Part shown: piece by piece, positions 47,530 to 59,033 of the stretch
Position numbering within the stretch: position 1 is the first letter of the stretch
Layout of the letters: each line of letters opens with the position of its first letter
Assembly: GCF_020379485.1 (NCBI RefSeq)
Contig: NC_063444.1
Coordinates: 1,002,652 to 1,066,651, forward strand
Reading direction: 5' to 3'
DNA: 64,000 bases
From: Brassica napus
Lineage: Eukaryota; Streptophyta; Magnoliopsida; Brassicales; Brassicaceae
Notes under the pieces: generated by a model
Told to the model about the DNA's origin: nothing
What the model saw: only the letters and a program-made list of their open reading frames with translations
Databases searched by the model: none
Translations under genes and position numbers: made by a program

Positions 47530-48692
47530 AACAATTGTGAGGCCTGGCTGACGTGTTCAAACGAAATGTTCTGATTGGCTGATTATTTTTGGTGACGTGG
47601 CAGCCTAGAAACTCAGCATATTGCCCTTTTAGTATTGTGATATACTCACTTTAATTAATTTTAATTTTTTTTTGTAAAAAGAAGGAAAAATGCAAAGTTT
47701 GTTGTGAACACTAGTGTATTGTTGTGGAATTGATGCACGTGATATAAGGCCTATTACTGTATAGTATTTGTTATTTGGTCTTGGCCACGAGATAAAATAG
47801 CGGCAAATGAAGAAAACGTGGGTGGTGAGAACGAAGAAGAAGACTCTTCTTGTTGCCTTCTTTAAGATATTTCTTCCTTGCCATGCGCATCACGCGTTTT
47901 TTTTAACAAAATATAAAAATATCGCTTATGAAACACAACTATAGATTTGCACCATACCTAAACAGGTTTATATAATGATTTACTACAATTTTGTCTTGTG
48001 AATACAGATTTTTGATGTTTTTCCATCACGTAAGCATAAAGGAATATGAATTTAGTTATGATTTTATATACTTTGGAAGAAATGCATGAGGTAGATTCGT
48101 AGTTCTACACGTTTGTTTCAAGATCTACCATGTGAATTGCGTTTTTTCAAGTAGGGTAAATATCCAGAGGAGAGATCTTGATTGTTTTTTCCTGACGTGA
48201 ACTATTTTTCATATGGCTGTGAATATTGATTATCTTTTAGAATAAATTATATAATGGTCAAAATAATTGTAGAACAGCTTCTCTTAGCTTCTTGACAGAC
48301 TCTGAAGATGTTTACAAGCTTTGGGCTTTCGTAGGCAAGTTCCTAAACCCTGGTTTTAGCAGAGAAGGTTCGCTTCCTACTGTAGAAGAAGAAGAAGAAG
48401 ATGCAGAGGACTCAGAGACGTGAGTTCTTAGTAGAAATGCACAAAGCCACAACTTTTTAGAAGAACTGTGAATGAATAGATTTGGTATAGCTTATTATTA
48501 AAAATCAACAGTTTATCATTCATTATTAGATGCACCAACCTTGACTAATTTTGAGTTAGAATTTTAAGCGATGTATAAAAGTATATAATCTTTTGCCATG
48601 AGGGCTACCAGAATGAACTTGAAACGTCACCATGTAGTTAATTTATCACCTACTACTATATGCCAGAGAAAGAGACTCATACAAACATCACA
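47530..48692. other. Spacer left of the Mutator-like element
   Basis: Mostly AT-rich. A plus-strand stretch at about 48270-48423 reads like an exon (EDVYKLWAFVGKFLNPGF then an acidic Glu run), but I do not recognise it. It may be a gene fragment. Confidence 0.4.
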
Positions 48693-49329
48693 TATATATA
48701 TGAGAATTTTGCCGATATAGAACAAAAGAAGCATATCTTTGTCCCCTTACAATAAAAAACTCAATCTTTGTCCCTTTAGAACAAAAAAAAATGAAAAACC
48801 TGTTTTGTCCTTTTTAATAAAATAGGTTAAAAGTAATAAGTTAAAAATTCCTGGATTCAGTAAAAAAGACGCATCACTTTCTTTGTCTCCGACTCCCCTT
48901 TTCTAAAACTCAGAGGCGATTCCACCGTCGACTCTCTCTCTCTATTGTGTCCGTTTAAGTTCGTCGGAGACGACGAACGCGTCGTCACATCTCTCCGTCC
49001 TCCTCCTTCTGTCGTCTGTACTCTTTTGAACCATCGATTACAAGGAATTGAAGGTTAGGGTTTGGAAATCCCCTTTCTGTTTTTTTTTTCGTTTTCGTTT
49101 ACGTGTATGTAGTATAAAGAGGTTGAATTGTTTAAAAATACAAATCGATTCGCGTTTATGGTTTTGATTTTCGTTTGTGGGTTGAGTTGATTGTGAGGTC
49201 ATTGTAGTTCTTGTTCTATACGATTCTGAACTCTTTTTTTGTTTGGTATTGACTTTGCTTTGTGTTTTGAATTCGTAATGGACTTAAAAGGCTAATGAGT
49301 TGATGTTTTCTGTTTCATGTTTTATAGGA

Positions 49330-52300
49330 ATGGATTACCAGTTTCCAAAACGCATTATTGAAGAAGGAGCTGAGACCAAGATTGATAAGATTAACAACAC
49401 CTGTAGACGCACGATTCTGGGGACGCTGAAGGTGGTTCTCAGGGATGAGTATCAAGAAGTTTTGAAAGACCCTGTCTTTGGTCCGATTCTGGCAATAGTA
49501 GAGAACAAGCTTATTTACTCAGGGAAGGTTATTCACAGCTTCATATGCAAGCAGCTCAAGGTTTCCAAGCTTCACGAATTGTGGTTTCTATTTGCAAAGA
49601 GGCCTCTCAGGTTTTCTATGCAAGAGTTTTATGCTGTGACTGGATTGAAGTTCAAAGAAGAACCCGACGTAGACTTCAATAACTGGAAGAGTGATAAAGG
49701 GTTCTGGAGCACTGTGCTGAAGGAAAATAAGAAGATCAACTTGTTGGTTATAAGGGATGAGCTCCTTAAAGTCTGTAAGGAGTGGACGTATGTGGACAGG
49801 GTGCGACTAGTGTATCTGTGTATTATACATGGATTCCTCATTGCTAAGGATTTGAGAGTGTTTATCCCTCACGAGTTCATCCGTTTGGTGATGGATTTTG
49901 AGAAAATGAGGATGTATCCTTGGGGTCTTCGCGCGTATGATGAGCTGCTTGCATCAATATTCAAGGCAAGGGAAGATGTGCATCTGAAGAACAGCTATGT
50001 GTTGGATGGATTCTCATATGCGTTTCAGATATGGATTATGGAGGCAATCCCAGACATCGGTTCTATGGTGGGTAAAAAGATCAAAAACAATGTGACGAAA
50101 GTGAGATGTAGGAATTGGAAAGGAAGTGGAAAAGTATCATATCAAGATATCACCAGCCTAGAGTCCAACTTTGATAAGGTAGTTATATTTCTTATATTAA
50201 TGTTGAGTTCTATAATCGAACAACTGAAGCTTACTGTTTCGTTTTTTATTCCCAGGGAGAGTTGTTCCCGTTTATATCATCTACTGGGAGCTTGGATGCA
50301 ACTGATAATGCTGAGTTCTTTAGGGAAGATGAGAAGAATGACGAAAGAGTCAATCGCATTGTTGCTCTGATCAGTGCCAAACAAGACTGGAAGCAATTCA
50401 CTTGGGAAGTTGAGACTCTGCCTCCAAATATAGAGTTATCTGACGCAGAAGAGGATGTTGAAGTTGAAAATGTCACAGAAACACCTGTGGAGGAACCGAC
50501 TGTTGTTGAAGAGGAACCGGGTGTTGTTACAAAAAGGGGCAAGCGTAAGCTTATTGATCCTGGTGTCGAGTCTCGAAAGAAACAACTTCTTTGTAAAAGG
50601 GCGGCTGAACATAACAGTGTTGTCTCCGGTGATATGAAGACCTTCATTGAAGGTTTGTTCAACTCTTCTTTCAATTCTTTTAAGGAGCTGCTGCAGAAGG
50701 ATATACAAGAGCGTTTTGACAAGGTCGACAATGAGATGGCTCAACTGAAGGCAACAGTGTCGCAGATTACGGGTCCTTCAGTTTTTGTGGGACGAGACCT
50801 AGCCTCTGAGATTCCCTGTCCTTCTGCAACACTTGGGAAAGAGCAAGAGAAATCATCACAGAGTCCGGGTCCTTCAGGAGCAAAGGGAAAAGGCAAAGGC
50901 AAGGCATCTGTGAGTGTTGATCCTCCTCCGCTTCGTCGTAGCCCTCGGCCAGTAAGAAAGGTAACCAAAACATGAAGCTTTGAATTAGGTAGGACGAATC
51001 ATCTTCGGTTGTAAGTGTTTCTGTGGTTTGACTATTTTGTAATATCCTTGTATTGTGCTATGTTGCATATCGGCTTGTAATGTATCTTGTTGTTTGCTAT
51101 GAAGTGAACTGATAACTATGACATGTTGGCTTGGCTATTTTGTAATGTAATTTTGTCACTATGTTGACTCTATTTGCTATTAATGTTGTTATGCTTGGCT
51201 TTATTTACAGGAATTTAAAACTGATGACGATGACATGTTTGATTTTTTGAAGAATTTGTCACAATCATCGAACTATGTAGATAAGGGGACGCAAGAATCT
51301 TTACAAGACGCCGTGGGAAACCTTTCTCAAGCATCACATGTTAAAGGCTTTGATCCCTCACAAAAAATCAAGGACGACGAACCAGCAGAATGGATTACTC
51401 CACTGTCTTCATTTAAGCCTCCGAATTGGAAACCACCAACTCTGAAAGATGAGGAATTACTTGAGGACCGGGTGCATGACATTGATCACTCACTAGTGTT
51501 TGTCCCTGAGGATGCATGGGCCAAAATAATTGAGTGGTCCTCAACTTCCAAGTAAGTTTATATTGTTTCTCAACACGTTAGATACTGTATCATTTTGAAC
51601 TGACTTTTGCATTGCAGGGAACTGAAAATTGGACCTTCTATGTTAACAAGTGTGTTAGCAGCACGCGTCATGGGACCTACAGAATGGCTTTTGAATCACG
51701 TGAGTCTAAATTTGTTCCTTAATATTTTCATTACACGACTTACAATCTATTATAAAATTTTCAGGAAATTGATGCTATGATGTACTTATTCACTGAGAGG
51801 ACTACTTTGCGACGATGGGAACCAACAAAAGTAGCATTCATGAGCTGCATGTTCAGTAATCAAATGAAGACCTCTTTCGAAGAGTTTCGGAAGGACAAGA
51901 AGAAATTCAAAGTATCAGAATTGCTTCACCGGTACGGCATTGGTGAACTTCCACCACACGGACGAACAGGACTGATGTGGGATCTTGACGTCACACGCAT
52001 GTATGTGCCTCTTAATGTCGGTAAACACTGGATCTCTATGTGTGTCAACTTTGTTTCTCGGTCGATAGAGGTCTTTGACTGTGAGGGATTGAAATACAAC
52101 AAGGAAGTAGAGCCATTTGCCATTCTCATCCCTAGAATTGTCAAATGTGTTCACTCTTCAAAGAGTCGGCAGCAACTCACGGTCAAGCAGTATACTGTCA
52201 GTTACGCCCCAATGCCCTACTTACTAAACAAGAGTAGCAGTGATTGTGGAGTATATGCCTTGAAGCACATTGAATGTCATCTTCTAGGCTTGGACTTCTC

Positions 52301-52448
52301 TCTGGTGAATGACAGCAACATTCGAGAAGCGCGCCAAAAGATTGTTTACGACCTATGGGAAGCTGCCAATGATCCTGAACTTATTTTGAGAATGGCACAA
52401 TACATTCCACCGAAGTTGATCACAAATCCTCTAGTGGAACTTGATTGA
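49330..52448 (+). CDS. DUF1985-ULP1 fusion protein, MULE passenger
   Basis: Five exons join in frame: 49330-50178, 50256-50960, 51211-51551, 51618-51699 and 51765-52448, giving about 886 residues. The N-terminal DUF1985 domain (about residues 40-190) has LWFLFAKRPLRFSMQEFYAV and the downstream YPWGLRAYDEL motif. A charged linker follows, with RGKRK and a GKGKGKA basic patch. The C-terminus is a C48 (ULP1) cysteine protease fold with His747 (GKHWIS), Asp764 (VFDCEG) and Cys820 (SSSDCGVYALKH), so the triad is complete and the enzyme may cleave SUMO-like substrates. The start is the first ATG after an acceptor-like TTTATAG, so a 5' leader exon is likely. Its role in transposition is unknown. Confidence 0.82.
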
Positions 52449-52563
52449 AGTAGCTTTCGTTTATTACTTGTTAAGGAATAGATTGGTATTGGCTCTCTTA
52501 TTTGACTCTTGACTTTGATTCTTGTAGTTACTCTTTAGTTTTTACTTTATTTGAAATATTTAG

Positions 52564-52732
52564 TTGCTTGATTTAACTGTTGTGACAAACCATTTGAACC
52601 CCTATCTATGCCCTAAAAATTCATATCAATTTCTAATCTCGAGATCGGACTATTGCTTGATTTTACTGTTGTGACAAACCATTTGAACCCTTATCTATGC
52701 CCTAAAAATTCATATCAATTTCTAACCTCGAG
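52564..52732. repeat. 80-bp tandem repeat, period 89, inside the MULE
   Basis: Units at 52564-52643 and 52653-52732 are nearly identical. Further partial copies (CAAACCATTTGAACCCCTAT and CCAATGAATCCACACAAACC) recur to about 52935. The array separates the ULP gene from the GRF gene. Confidence 0.85.
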
Positions 52733-53132
52733 CATAACCCAATGAATCCACACAAACCTTATAAATCACAAAAAAATCTAATAATCAAGACAAATTTTAT
52801 TTGAAACCTTATCGATGCCCTAAATGCCACTAAAGAATCACAAACCATTTGAACCCCTATCTATGCCCTAAATGCTACTAAAGTATGACAAACGAAGGTA
52901 ACCCAATGAATCCACACAAACCTTATAAATCACAAATAATTCTTAATAATCACGAGAAATCTTATTACTCAAAACACGTTTTACGTTTACCCTAAAATCA
53001 AACCAGAGTGTAAGAACTTTTGACCTAAAAAAATCTTATATAAGACCATCAAATGGCCTGAAACCCTACATACTCCATCGTTTGTTTCTCCTACATCTCA
53101 AAAAAAAACTTCTCGTTCCTTCTGAACAAAGA

Positions 53133-53575
53133 ATGTCGAACATGAATCACAGTGAAGGAATCCCTTCCAGATGCTGGTGTGGGAAGGGGATTGTCACATA
53201 TGTTTCAAAAACCAAAGAGAACCCATACAGACGGTTCTTCAGATGCGAGATTGGTATACAGGTAAATCTTTAATTACTTATTCATCATTATTCAATATGA
53301 TCGAAGAATAAACAGATGTGAGATTGACTTGTTTTTGTGTTTTCGAACAGAGAAAGAACGAAAACCATATTTTTAAGTGGGTAGACGAGGCTCTGTTAGA
53401 TGAGATTCAGAGGATGGATGAGCATCAGACGAGAATTAGCGAGGAAATTGAAGATCTGAGAAGTTCCATGAAGAAGACAGTTGAGGAGGAAGTTATGAAA
53501 CATAAGAATTCGATCGATGTAGGTTGTTTAGGATCCATTCTCACTATTTTATGTCTCTGGTCCAAACGTGATTGA
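53133..53575 (+). CDS. Small GRF zinc-finger protein with C-terminal membrane segment, MULE passenger
   Basis: Two exons (53133-53261, 53351-53575) give 117 residues. The N-terminal GRF-type zinc finger has CWCG (residues about 14-17), the PYRRFFRC motif, and HIFKWVDEA after the splice. A coiled-coil-like stretch (DEIQRMDEHQTRISEEIEDL) and a hydrophobic end (GCLGSILTILCLW) follow. Proteins of this layout are common in Brassicaceae genomes. The GRF finger binds single-stranded nucleic acid in better-known proteins. The last Cys of the classical finger is not evident. The gene sits between the ULP gene and the transposase, convergent with the latter. Function is unknown. Confidence 0.75.
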
Positions 53576-53821
53576 TAATGTAATGGTTCTCTGTTTCATT
53601 TTAAAATAAAACTTCTATTGAATTCTAATGGCAAAACCTATTGGATCATTTGACATGAACAAACTGAAACACAACTTCCAATCATCATCTGAAGAAGAAA
53701 ACGCATAGTCTATTAAACATAAAATTCAACATGAAAATACTGAAACATAACTTGCATAAAACGAGATAAAAGGAAAAACACAGTCTCTGAAACATAACTT
53801 GCATTGAACGAATTGAGAATC

Positions 53822-56047
53822 CTATATTGCTCTATCACATGTTCTCCTATTGTGACCTTCAATCCCACATCGACTGCATTTCCGAACTGTAGAGCGTTGA
53901 GTTCCTTGTGACGAACGGATCTTGTCTTCGGCTGTCTCGTATCTGCGTTTCTTTCTCCTACCCGCAGCTCGTCTACTCTCTGGAGGAAGCATTTTCGACT
54001 TCTCCACATGAGATGGAACTTTCCATGTATCTTCAGGGACGCTAATAGGATTTATGCTTTCTTCATAAGCCGAGCGCCATGAGGCAGTAGTGTACATGTC
54101 GTCTGTGAGTGTGTGTGGTCTTATTCCAACACTGAAGCCTGCTTTTATGGCGTGCCTGCATGGGATTTTCATCAGATCGAATTTCCCACAAGAACACGTG
54201 CGTCTGACCAAGTCTACCGAGCAGTCGAAAGTGTCACCTTGAACTAAAAACCGATGATCGCTAACTGGAAACACCTTAAATGTTTTACCCTTCTCAATCC
54301 TTCTGTCAATCTTCTTCTCCACGGCAATGGTCAGTGGCTTCGAATGCTTAGAACTTAAAGTTCTACGCTTGAAAAACCATCGAGTCATCATTTCCCTAAT
54401 GCTGTCCAACAAAGGTATCACTGGAAACTCTCTAGGCGTACGCAAAGCTGCATTTATCGACTCCGCAGGGTTAGTAGTCCTCATATCATATCTGTAACCC
54501 GGAAACTGACAACGAGCCCACTTCCTCACATCGGCATCTATGAGATACTGACCAATTTCAGGACTAATAGCAAAAATAGCAGTGAAGACCTTACGAAAAT
54601 CAGCGGCTCGATAAGCTTTAGAAGCCTTTGCAACCAAACCAGCCACACCTTTTCCGCTGAAATATGTTACAACATTATTCAGCAAGTGGTGAATGCAAAT
54701 TCCATGATGAGCTTGCGGATACACTCTCGCAATAGCTTTAGCAATTGAGGAATTCCTATCAGACACAAAAGCTAAAGAATGGTCGTCAGCAATGACCATA
54801 TTAAGTTGTCTCATAAACCAGTTCCACGCGAGGTCATTCTCTGAGTCAACAATTCCAAAGGCAATAGGATATAAACTCGAGTTTCCATCTAATGCAGTAG
54901 CAACTAGTAAGACTCCTTTGAATTTGCTCTTCAAAAACGTCCCATCCACCACAATAACTTTTCGAATTGCAGCATAGAAACCGCGAACACTCTGACCAAA
55001 CGAGATGAAGAGGAATTTGAATCTCCCTTTTGTATCCCTTTCATAAAACGTGTGTGAGCCTGGATTAGCTTCCTTCATCATATGCAAGTATTTAGGAATT
55101 TTTTCGTAACCTTTCTCTGGAATACCTTTCACTGCGTTGATTGCATATTCACGGGCATCCCATGCCAAAGAATAGGATATCTCAACTCCATGTACCATAC
55201 GCATATACTGGATTATGTCATCCGATCTCGGTCCTTCTTTAGCAGTTTCATACTTATGCATAATCAAAGTGCCCACTGTTTTTGCAGAAACTGTCCTAAC
55301 AGAACCCTTCCTATTGGATGCAGCACATGAATGATCAGGTACATACTTTTTGATGATAAAATACGATGAGCCTGTTAAGCCCTCTGCACGAACACGCCAG
55401 GTGCAATCATCATCTGAGCAACGAATATACCACACTTTTTTATCCGATCTGACAACCACGTAGTCGAAATTATTTTTCATTGCACATATTTCGAATGTTG
55501 CCTTCAAAAGTGTTTTGGAAGTAAAAGATTGACCCTTCTTCACAACATCCACCAAAGAAAAGCGAACACCATCTTCATTGATCTTCTCTTTGTCACACTC
55601 TTTGTCATCTTCAGTGTCAGGTACCTCAACATCTTCTTCTGAATCCATATCACTTGAATCGTCGGACTCCATTGGCGCTTCCTCTCTATTATGCGACTCC
55701 GTACCTCCTTCCGCTATGTTAGAGGGTTGAGTACTCACACACAACTGCGTCGAAGCTTTGTTCTTTACATATGTCAGAAAATTTTGAACTTGTCTTTCAC
55801 TGGTGATGATAACAGGGGGTGAGTAGATGCTATTGATCAAATCAGAAGGTAAATAACTCAGCTCGATATTGACCATGTTAATATCAATTCCAAAGTCTTC
55901 ACACACCATAACCTTTAGGTTTTCAAAGCTTGAACTTGTGTCCAAAGTAAGTAACCTGCCTCCTTTTGCTTCATCGACAAGAAATCCCCATCCATTGTTC
56001 AGAGACGATTTCCACAACCCACATGAAGCATATACGTTAATCTTCAT
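53822..56047 (-). CDS. MuDR-type MULE transposase
   Basis: One uninterrupted frame of 741 residues starts at the ATG 56045-56047. An N-terminal PB1-like region (about 1-100) and an acidic stretch (120-155) precede the MuDR DNA-binding region (about 165-245: KVWYIRCSDDDCTWRVRA, DHSC). The transposase core has candidate catalytic Asp368 (VVDGTF), Asp430 (FVSDRNSS) and Glu529 (NPAESINA). A SWIM zinc finger uses Cys618, Cys620, Cys630 and His632. A CCHC knuckle uses Cys724, Cys727, His732 and Cys737, after a basic KKRRYE patch. All key residues are present and there is no stop or frameshift, so it may encode an active enzyme. It lies 0.7 kb inside the right inverted end. Confidence 0.92.
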   Translation of the reverse strand: MKINVYASCGLWKSSLNNGWGFLVDEAKGGRLLTLDTSSSFENLKVMVCEDFGIDINMVNIELSYLPSDLINSIYSPPVIITSERQVQNFLTYVKNKASTQLCVSTQPSNIAEGGTESHNREEAPMESDDSSDMDSEEDVEVPDTEDDKECDKEKINEDGVRFSLVDVVKKGQSFTSKTLLKATFEICAMKNNFDYVVVRSDKKVWYIRCSDDDCTWRVRAEGLTGSSYFIIKKYVPDHSCAASNRKGSVRTVSAKTVGTLIMHKYETAKEGPRSDDIIQYMRMVHGVEISYSLAWDAREYAINAVKGIPEKGYEKIPKYLHMMKEANPGSHTFYERDTKGRFKFLFISFGQSVRGFYAAIRKVIVVDGTFLKSKFKGVLLVATALDGNSSLYPIAFGIVDSENDLAWNWFMRQLNMVIADDHSLAFVSDRNSSIAKAIARVYPQAHHGICIHHLLNNVVTYFSGKGVAGLVAKASKAYRAADFRKVFTAIFAISPEIGQYLIDADVRKWARCQFPGYRYDMRTTNPAESINAALRTPREFPVIPLLDSIREMMTRWFFKRRTLSSKHSKPLTIAVEKKIDRRIEKGKTFKVFPVSDHRFLVQGDTFDCSVDLVRRTCSCGKFDLMKIPCRHAIKAGFSVGIRPHTLTDDMYTTASWRSAYEESINPISVPEDTWKVPSHVEKSKMLPPESRRAAGRRKKRRYETAEDKIRSSQGTQRSTVRKCSRCGIEGHNRRTCDRAI

Positions 56048-56801
56048 ATTTTAGAATGACAAAAGTTTGAAAGAACTAAAAAATGAAGAAAACTTCCACG
56101 TTGAATTTTAGAAATCGTGGTATGTTGAAGAAGATGACAAGATTTTAGGAAAAAAAATTAAAAAAGGAAATTAAAAACATTTAAAAGATTTTCTGTATAT
56201 TTCCTAACCGTTTTTGGCTAGATTTTCGGATTTTGTAATTTTATTAGGTAGAATTTGCATTCTGTCTACTTAGAAATTAGAAGGCCCGGTAGAATATTGT
56301 ATACCACCGGTGTAGACAAAAATACAATCCGAATAATGCATTTCCTACCTTAGTAGGTTAATTTGTTTTTGTAGTGCATCAAATCTACCAGTTACGTAGA
56401 GCATAAAGGAAACGAGGAATTTATATTCTTCCCTAGTAGTTATTTATGTTTTCGGTGTATTGCGCATGCTACGACAGGTAGATCACTATGTCTTTGTTAG
56501 ATTATATATTCTAAACCTCCGTAGATGGTAGATCTGCATTTCTAACCCATTTACCCCATTTTTGAAATTATTATTCAAACATTTTTTGAATACAAATTTA
56601 TTTTTCTTCTATGCAGTTGCTTATCTACATCAAATATACAATTTTCCAGAATTTTTTGCTTTCTAAAAAAATTGATATGAATTTTTATATACAAAAAGGG
56701 TAGTGAATGTCCAAAAGTGACAAAAAATGATTTTGTTCTAAGGGGACAATACTTTACTTTACTTGTTCTATATTCCCAATTTTCCCTATATATATATATA
56801 T

Positions 56802-58249
56802 GCCCACAAAATTTGGTGCCTAAAGTATGGGTCTTACGAGCGTTAGGCCATGACCGGCCTTGAGCACCAGGAAGTTGAATTTGTGCTGTAAACCAGAGAC
56901 GGTATTAGTATGATCATGATGATAGAGTTAGTGCCCAAATGAGCTAAAGCTGCAGCATGAAACGAGTATACATAAATGCACCAAATGGTTACAAATATTT
57001 GCTTTGTTATGTATGATTTTAAAATGAAATAAATCAAAGATAACTGAAGGTCCAATTATGAGGGATCAGTTAAAAGGCCTAAATTTTAGGCCCATTTTGC
57101 TCAATATACATAGGGAGATTCTAAATTGCAGAAGTGAGCTTTATTTTTAATAATTGGCGAACTTGTACCTCGACGGCGGTGGAATGACTGATTTGCCCTC
57201 ATGGCAGAAAAGCTTATCTAGTAGCCAAAAAACCTGCAACCGGTTATAGTTTTAGTTGAATTATTTAGTTTACATTTTGCGATGGTCATACGTGTTTGGG
57301 TTGTATATAACACCACATGTTAAATAGGTTTCGTTTCCAATATAATCAACAGGTGTAGTTATAATAATGACATCCTATTTATAAAGGAGAAGGCCACTCT
57401 CCACGTTTTCCATTGCATAAAACTCAGAAAGTGAAGAATATGAAACTCAGAGTAATGCAGCCTCGTAAGATTTCTTTATACAATCAAAGTTGTAAAAGTC
57501 ACCCATATCCCGGTACTTCCAAATCTCTTCGCATCAATCCATGGAGATCCAAATGGTTAAATGTGAAAGGGAGTGATTATGATTAAATGAGAGTCAGACT
57601 TTCTCATTAACATTACAACATTCGGAGGTACTTTAGTTTTGTATACCACATATTCGTCATTAATTAATATTGGAGGGTTACTATTTTTCAATACTGATTT
57701 GAATGATGGATGATAAACAGAATTCAGATTGGATAAGTAGATCCGTAAACGACAGCGTTGAGAGATAGGTTAATAATGTTTGCTAGATATTTTTTGTGAA
57801 ACAAGTGACTGTCGTTGTTTTGTGTACTATTCATTCGATTGTGAAATGTTAAAATTCTTTGGGTACTCATCAAATCGGTGTCTAAAATCCAAAATAAAAT
57901 ATAGTTTAATTAAAGGAGGGGGAGGAGCCACGTTTCCATAATAAGTAGCATACGTTTAAGTTGGGTTCCCCCTCGCAAACTGCACTATAAATAAGGATTA
58001 AAGGTGCGATAGATAAGACACAACATCTTTTCCAGAAATCTGAAGTTCGCGTTGAAATATAGGAATCAATTGTGAGGGCTGTAAAAGAGAGCTACCAAAT
58101 ATAAGTGAGTTCTACACTTTACTCATTGACTGCAAAAGTTTTAAATGAGCATGGCGTGGGAGTATCATAAATATTTAAGATAACATAGGACAATTAATTA
58201 AGTTTCATAATTTCTCAATTAATTATCATCGTCGTTACCTTGTCCACAG
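56802..58249. other. Spacer right of the Mutator-like element
   Basis: AT-rich. A promoter-like TATTTATAAAGG occurs near 57378 without a following gene that I can name. A CACTATAAATAAGG motif near 57983 precedes the small gene at 58250. Confidence 0.45.
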
Positions 58250-58471
58250 ATGGGTCAGCTTGTACGAATTAGTATTGGGGAGTGGAGTAAAAGTGCAGCC
58301 GGGTGTTGGCAATTCGAGGGAGATCCTTCTGCAGTGGACAAGTATATCGTTGCACGCAGCAACGAAAATATCAACTCCTTTACGTCTCCCATATGGTCAC
58401 ATGTAGTTCAATGGTATGGTCACATGTTTCGTTTTCATCTGTTTTGGTATGCATTAATCGAACCAGGGTAG
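58250..58471 (+). CDS. Small protein, possibly a jacalin-lectin fragment
   Basis: A 73-codon frame starts at an ATG directly after an acceptor (CCACAG), so a leader intron is likely. A TATAAATA motif near 57984 would suit as promoter. The text LVRISIGEW..AAGCW, then AVDKYIVARSNENINSF, has the spacing of W-G-G..W and V-I-V..I-S-F strands of jacalin-related lectins, but the glycine-rich loop is degraded. The second half contains a short repeat of TATGGTCACATGT. It may be a pseudogene of a lectin domain. Identity is uncertain. Confidence 0.3.
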   Translation: MGQLVRISIGEWSKSAAGCWQFEGDPSAVDKYIVARSNENINSFTSPIWSHVVQWYGHMFRFHLFWYALIEPG

Positions 58472-59033
58472 AAGGGATGTTAAGTTTGAGTGTTTAATGT
58501 AAAATATATGTAAAACACTCTTTAAGATGTAAATGTAAAATATTATTTAAATTAAAAATCAAGTTCCTCCTTGCTAACCAGACCAAGTGGATTTCAGACC
58601 AACAATTTCCTTTCCACATATATAACTGTTTATTAACTGACATAACTGTATTTCTGTATTATATCCGTGTTTGTGTATTATATCCGAATATCAGCGCCGT
58701 TAAAATGCGACCCCAACAACAGAGTAATTATTCGTGTTGGCCGTTGACCCTAAAACAGTAGTATATATCTGTTAACAAGTGTTTCAGTAACGGAAAGTAT
58801 AGCATAGGAAGTAAAACAAACATATGACATACATGGCTCAAGATTACGGAAGCAAACAGAAGTAGTTAGGAAAATGACAGAGACCACCAACTCGAACAGC
58901 AAATTAAACCATAATGAAGATAGTAAGTATAGTTTAAATCAGAAGCATAGACATTTTAAAAACACACCAAAGGAAAGACGGTATTATGGCTTCAACCGTA
59001 AACAGAGTTTAACAACAACAACAGCGGAACACA
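58472..59033. other. Spacer left of the second ULP gene
   Basis: AT-rich sequence, probably including the 3' part of the transposon that carries the gene at 59034-62709. No clear inverted terminus was found. Confidence 0.4.

Larger units (their letters stand above)
48693..56795. mobile_element. Mutator-like element with ULP1-type cargo (Kaonashi-like)
   Basis: The element proper is 48702-56786 (8085 bp). The left end GAGAATTTTGCCGATATAG and the right end (minus strand GGGAAAATTGGGAATATAG) are inverted. The similarity continues through ATATAGAACAA and TTGTCCCCTTA for about 56 bases, roughly 70% by eye. TATATATAT occurs on both sides (48693-48701, 56787-56795), the 9-bp length usual for Mutator, though in AT-repeat context. 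Inside are four genes: DUF1985-ULP1 (plus), GRF zinc finger (plus) and a MuDR-type transposase (minus), plus a tandem-repeat spacer. ULP-carrying MULEs with short or degenerate ends are known in Arabidopsis as Kaonashi. All frames look open, so it may be autonomous and young. Confidence 0.8.
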
